Shown here one piece after another: positions 60,497 through 64,000 of a stretch of DNA of 64,000 nt. The stretch covers positions 62,001-126,000 of the forward strand of contig NZ_DAMBQF010000002.1 of NCBI RefSeq assembly GCF_032062245.1, read 5' to 3'. The position numbers were made by a program, and so were the translations under genes. The DNA comes from Soonwooa sp032062245. GTDB taxonomy: Bacteria > Bacteroidota > Bacteroidia > Flavobacteriales > Weeksellaceae. Numbering within the stretch: position 1 is the stretch's first letter; each line of letters opens with the position of its first letter. Below the pieces are notes generated by a model. That model made no database searches and was not told the DNA's origin. It saw only the letters and a list, made by a program, of their open reading frames with translations.

Positions 60497-61177
60497 ATGA
60501 AAAAAATATTATTGGTTGGTGCTTTGGCACTTTTTGGGGCAATGAATGCTCAAAAATCTTCTTTTGGTATTAAAGGTGGGTATATAAACTCGCAAATTAA
60601 TACTAAAGAAAATATGGATTTTGAACAAGTGGCTTTAGATAAAAAAGGGCGTTCTGACTTCTTTATTGGTCTGTTTTTTGAGCAAAAATTTAACGAAAAA
60701 ATTGCAGTTCAGATCGAAGGTTTGTATGCTGGATTAGGAGGGAAATATCAAGGGCAATTATCAGAATCTGGCAGTTACGCAAAATTAAATATGGATTTTG
60801 GATATGAGCAAATTGTTTTCCCGATTTCACTTAAATATTATGTTATACCAGAACTGTCTGTATACGCTGGTCCAAATATTTCCATCACGACGTCTAGCAA
60901 AATAAAAGGTGAGTATAAAGAATCTAATTTGCCAGCAGATGTTATTAATGAAGCTAATCAGGAAATGGCTTCGGAGTTACATCAATTTAACAAAGTTTTA
61001 AATGATAATTTAGCAAAACCAACATTTGGTGTTCAGTTTGGGGTAGATTATACTTTCATGAACGCATTTGTTGTGGATGCAAGATATAATTTAGGCGTGT
61101 CCAAAATCTATAAAAAAGAGGTGGATTCTTCGCTAAAATTAAATTACTTCCAAGTTGGTGTAGGATATAAGTTCTAA
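60497..61177 (+). CDS. Outer-membrane beta-barrel (porin family) protein
   Basis: A 226-residue protein with signal peptide MKKILLVGALALFGAMNAQ and an opening strand FGIKGGYINSQINTK typical of the PorT/outer_membrane_beta-barrel family. It ends NYFQVGVGYKF. One long loop (about 125-165) is charged and helical. It follows the relic of a related gene, suggesting a local tandem family that has expanded and partly decayed. Confidence 0.83.
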   Translation: MKKILLVGALALFGAMNAQKSSFGIKGGYINSQINTKENMDFEQVALDKKGRSDFFIGLFFEQKFNEKIAVQIEGLYAGLGGKYQGQLSESGSYAKLNMDFGYEQIVFPISLKYYVIPELSVYAGPNISITTSSKIKGEYKESNLPADVINEANQEMASELHQFNKVLNDNLAKPTFGVQFGVDYTFMNAFVVDARYNLGVSKIYKKEVDSSLKLNYFQVGVGYKF

Positions 61178-61193
61178 TCTTAACACATAAAAT

Positions 61194-61231
61194 AAAAAAA
61201 AAACTCTCAGAGCAATCTGAGAGTTTTTTTT
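61194..61231. terminator. Bidirectional terminator between the barrel gene and ffh
   Basis: ACTCTCAGA, loop GCAA, TCTGAGAGT with A-run before and T-run after; used by both convergent genes. Confidence 0.85.
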
Positions 61232-61256
61232 ATCTAAAAATTGAATTAATAAAAAA

Positions 61257-62624
61257 TTATTTTCCTCCGAACAATCCGCCGCCCATTCCTGGCATATTTG
61301 GCATCTTGCTCATCATCTGCATCATTTGTTTTCCTTGAGGACCTTGCATCATTTTCATCATTTTCCCCATTTGCTCGAATTGCTTCATCAGTTGGTTAAC
61401 TTCTTCAAGTTTTCTACCAGCACCTTTTGCAATACGTTGTTTACGAGACATATTGATAGTTGATGGTTTTCTTCTTTCTTCTGGCGTCATACTGTAGATA
61501 ATCGCTTCGATATGTTTGAAAGAATCATCGCTAATGTCAACATCTTTTATCGCTTTACCAACTCCAGGTAGCATCCCCATAAGATCTTTCATATTACCCA
61601 TTTTTTTGATTTGGTGAATTTGTTTTAAAAAGTCATCAAAACCAAATTCGTTTTTAGCGATTTTCTTGTGAAGTCTTTTTGCTTCCTCTTCATCAAATTG
61701 CTCCTGAGCTCTTTCTACCAAGGAAACAACGTCACCCATTCCTAAGATTCTGTCAGCCATCCTTTCTGGGTAGAAAAGATCTAAGGCTTCCATTTTCTCA
61801 CCTGTAGAAATAAATTTAATTGGCTTCTCAACCACCGAACGAATGGTTAAAGCCGCACCACCACGCGTGTCACCATCCAATTTGGTAAGGACAACACCGT
61901 TGTAGTTAAGAACGTCGTTGAAGGCCTTTGCTGTGTTAACAGCATCTTGTCCTGTCATCGAGTCAACAACGAAAAGTGTTTCTGTAGGTTTTACAGCTTG
62001 ATGAACGGTGCGGATTTCGTTCATCATTTCTTGATCAATTGCCAAACGTCCCGCGGTATCGATGATGATAACGTCGTGGTTGTTTTGTTTAGCAAAATTA
62101 ATGGCGTTTTCAGAAATGCTAACAGGCTTAAGATTTCCATCTTCTGTATATACCGGAACTCCAATCTGAGCGCCCAAAACTTTTAGCTGATCAATAGCTG
62201 CAGGACGATAGACGTCACATGCTACCAATAGAGGCTTTTTGCTCCTTTTTTGTTTCAGATAATTGGCTAACTTTCCCGAAAAAGTCGTTTTACCAGAACC
62301 TTGCAAACCAGCAATCAAAATAATTGTCGGCTTTTCAGAAAGGTTGATGCCTTCTTGTGATCCTCCCATAAGATCCACCAATTCGTCATGGACGATTTTG
62401 GTCATCAACTGGCCAGGTGTTAAAGAGGTCAATACATTTTGACCAATAGCTTTGTCTTGAACTCTTTTGGTGAGGTCTTTTGCTACTTTGTAGTTAACAT
62501 CGGCATCTACCAAGGCACGACGAATTTCTTTAACCGTTTCGGCTACGTTAATCTCGGTAATTTTGCCTCGACCAGATATGTTGTGTAAGGCTTTATCAAG
62601 TTTGTCTTGTAAACTATTGAACAT
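61257..62624 (-). CDS. ffh: Signal recognition particle GTPase Ffh
   Basis: A 455-residue SRP54-type protein. The N domain (about 1-85), then the G domain with GLQGSGKTT (105-113), DVYRPAAIDQL, DTAGR and TKLDGD, and the M domain with the RNA-binding stretch ending in a Met/Gly/Lys-rich tail (MMKMMQGPQGKQMMQMMSKM). It targets nascent membrane proteins to the Sec translocon with 4.5S RNA. SecDF, its pathway partner, is at 38804. Confidence 0.97.
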   Translation of the reverse strand: MFNSLQDKLDKALHNISGRGKITEINVAETVKEIRRALVDADVNYKVAKDLTKRVQDKAIGQNVLTSLTPGQLMTKIVHDELVDLMGGSQEGINLSEKPTIILIAGLQGSGKTTFSGKLANYLKQKRSKKPLLVACDVYRPAAIDQLKVLGAQIGVPVYTEDGNLKPVSISENAINFAKQNNHDVIIIDTAGRLAIDQEMMNEIRTVHQAVKPTETLFVVDSMTGQDAVNTAKAFNDVLNYNGVVLTKLDGDTRGGAALTIRSVVEKPIKFISTGEKMEALDLFYPERMADRILGMGDVVSLVERAQEQFDEEEAKRLHKKIAKNEFGFDDFLKQIHQIKKMGNMKDLMGMLPGVGKAIKDVDISDDSFKHIEAIIYSMTPEERRKPSTINMSRKQRIAKGAGRKLEEVNQLMKQFEQMGKMMKMMQGPQGKQMMQMMSKMPNMPGMGGGLFGGK

Positions 62625-62693
62625 TGTTTAGAAAATTAGATTTGCAAAAATAACGAATTTATAATAAATAAAGTAGTTCTGAATAATTTTTGG

Positions 62694-62701
62694 TAGTTTT
62701 G
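62694..62701 (+). promoter_or_regulatory. Promoter element with leaderless spacing
   Basis: TAGTTTTG ends 5 bp before the ATG at 62707, so the message should start at or next to the initiation codon. Confidence 0.45.
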
Positions 62702-62706
62702 CCAAA

Positions 62707-63093
62707 ATGAAGAATCTGAAGCTTATCCCAACGTACGCGTTATTATTTCTTTTGTTCTCTGCTTTGATGTTCTTGGTTCAATGGATATTGGAGACTCAGG
62801 GCATTCTGAATTTAAGTTATAAAATCCATTTTTTGTTATTTTTCGTTACCTTAGTTGGAGTTGTAACAATGCTTTTGGTTTTTGGTTTAAAAAAGAAAAA
62901 TATTATAGGCTTTATATTTTTGGGATTTGTAGTTTTTAAGCTTTTTGCGATAGGATATATTGCTTTGTTTGAATCAGATTTTAAAAACAATCTTTTAGTT
63001 TATTTTGGAATGTATTGGTTGTATCTTGCGGCGGAAGTTGTTCTTGTTGTGGCTTTGGTAAGAAAACAAGACGAATGTCATAAAAATATTTGA
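62707..63093 (+). CDS. Four-helix membrane protein upstream of atpB, AtpI-like by position
   Basis: A 128-residue protein with four hydrophobic helices (about 7-27, 40-61, 67-88, 98-119) and little else. It sits 69 bp before atpB in the same direction, the place where AtpI is found in many ATP synthase operons. Sequence similarity to AtpI was not established, so the label rests on position and topology. Confidence 0.65.
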   Translation: MKNLKLIPTYALLFLLFSALMFLVQWILETQGILNLSYKIHFLLFFVTLVGVVTMLLVFGLKKKNIIGFIFLGFVVFKLFAIGYIALFESDFKNNLLVYFGMYWLYLAAEVVLVVALVRKQDECHKNI

Positions 63094-63126
63094 GTTAAAG
63101 ATTTCCCAAAATCGGATATTATTTTA

Positions 63127-63134
63127 TATTTTTG
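63127..63134 (+). promoter_or_regulatory. Promoter element of the atp operon
   Basis: TATTTTTG, 28 bp before the atpB ATG at 63163. Confidence 0.55.
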
Positions 63135-63162
63135 CAAAAAAATTTTAGAAATCGATCTAGTC

Positions 63163-64000
63163 ATGAATTTTAAAAAACTGTTAATTTTCCTTCATGTTTT
63201 TGTTTTTAGCTTTTCTTTTGTGAAAGCTAGCGAAACAGCTACAGTAGCAGGAACTGAGGAAAAGTACAATCCTGTACCGTTCATTATGCATCACATTGCT
63301 GATGGCCATTACTGGCATTTGTGGGGAGAGGGCGAGAGCTCTGTTGGTTTTCCACTTCCAGTTATTTTAGTAGATAATGGATTGAAAGTTTTCAGTTCTG
63401 CAAAATTCGGTCACGAAGGCGAATTGGTTGCTAACGTTGATGGAGAGAATTATAAACTATACCACGGTAAAATTTATAAAACTGACGCCGCTGGAACACT
63501 TAACATCGAAAAAGATGAAAAAGGCGTAGAGCATCCTACTAATGCTAAGCCTTTAGATTTCTCTATTACTAAAGTGGTTGCACAAATGATTTTGGCAGCT
63601 ATCATTATTATTCTTTTAGCATTCGCGACAAAAGCTAGTTACAAAAAATCAGCTGTGCCAAGTGGTGTCGCGAAGTTTATGGAACCAATCATTCTTTTCG
63701 TAAGAGATGATATCGCTTTACAAAACATCGGTTCGGTTAAATATAGAAAGTATGTTCCTTATTTAGTAACATTATTCTTATTCATCTGGGTTCTTAATAT
63801 TCTTGGACTTGTACCGGGAGCAGCTAACACAACTGGTAACATCGCCTTTACAATGGTTATGGCAGTGTTCACATTGTTAGTGGTTAACCTTAGTGGGAAG
63901 AAAACATATTGGATGCACATGTTAGATCCATTAGGAAATAATATGCCTTTCGGTGGTAAAATCTTAGTATACATTATCTTGGTTCCTGTAGAATTATTAG
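63163..64000 (+). CDS. atpB: ATP synthase F0 subunit a, 5' part
   Basis: An open frame of 279 codons from ATG 63163 to the window edge with no stop. A signal-peptide-like start (MNFKKLLIFLHVFVFSFSFVKA) precedes a long extracytoplasmic N-terminal region, the extended form of Bacteroidota. Helices begin with KVVAQMILAAIIIILLAFATK; KYVPYLVTLFLFIWVLNILGLVPG is the usual subunit-a block. It ends in ILVYIILVPVELL, so the helix with the essential Arg lies beyond the window. It forms the proton channel with the c ring. Confidence 0.93.
   Translation, partial: MNFKKLLIFLHVFVFSFSFVKASETATVAGTEEKYNPVPFIMHHIADGHYWHLWGEGESSVGFPLPVILVDNGLKVFSSAKFGHEGELVANVDGENYKLYHGKIYKTDAAGTLNIEKDEKGVEHPTNAKPLDFSITKVVAQMILAAIIIILLAFATKASYKKSAVPSGVAKFMEPIILFVRDDIALQNIGSVKYRKYVPYLVTLFLFIWVLNILGLVPGAANTTGNIAFTMVMAVFTLLVVNLSGKKTYWMHMLDPLGNNMPFGGKILVYIILVPVELL

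Overview
The window comes from an AT-rich member of the Bacteroidota, class Flavobacteriia, most likely the Chryseobacterium/Weeksellaceae group (genus is inference). The evidence is: promoters of the TTTG / TAnnTTTG type, an argF'-type transcarbamylase, fused SecDF, gliding proteins GldF and GldG, a secreted protease with a type IX sorting domain, and paralogous outer-membrane barrels sharing the MKKLFLVGALALFG-type signal peptide. No tRNA, rRNA, CRISPR array or complete insertion sequence was seen.

Layout. 1-6677 (minus): a likely carboxylate uptake and activation cluster in the order porin, MFS symporter, two tiny membrane proteins, a sodium-solute-symporter/histidine-kinase fusion, a receiver-only response regulator and the start of an acyl-CoA synthetase. 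7386-16142 (plus): a whole arginine pathway (GNAT synthase, argG, argC, argD, argF', argB, argE, argH). Residue 90 of ArgF' is Val, which predicts N-succinyl rather than N-acetyl intermediates. An Lrp/AsnC regulator lies beyond it. 16674-22568: a pyrimidine/carbamoyl-phosphate operon (pyrB, carA, a four-helix-bundle gene, carB) preceded by a 22-codon leader ORF and a perfect attenuator hairpin. CarAB would supply both pathways.

22628-33322: a decaying PadR/HAAS pair, small secreted proteins, an ABC exporter, an Ada repair protein, a cupin, GNAT, a HipA-like/DUF3037 pair, a nitronate monooxygenase and small unknowns. 33454-47818: PnuC, an amino-acid permease, a YCF48-like protein, HemN, SecDF, a Tet-type efflux pump, TatA, PAP2 phosphatase, RlmH, YihY and NhaA. 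47831-57991: SpoT/RelA, an acetyltransferase, GldG, GldF, HemJ, a T9SS metalloprotease, a SAM hydrolase-like protein and PhoH. 58001-64000: a lipoprotein, three outer-membrane barrels plus the wreck of a fourth, Ffh, an AtpI-like protein and the start of atpB.

The most unusual feature is the intergenic DNA. At about nine places, mostly directly upstream of plus-strand start codons, the sequence is built from 7-bp units that keep register while their sequence drifts. Among these lie other dispersed repeats: a five-copy ~100-145 bp element whose centre differs in each copy but always folds on itself, hairpin cassettes between arg genes, a TCGAG-type hairpin and a long inverted repeat before pnuC. 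One heptad tract runs into the 3' end of carA beside the inserted four-helix-bundle gene.
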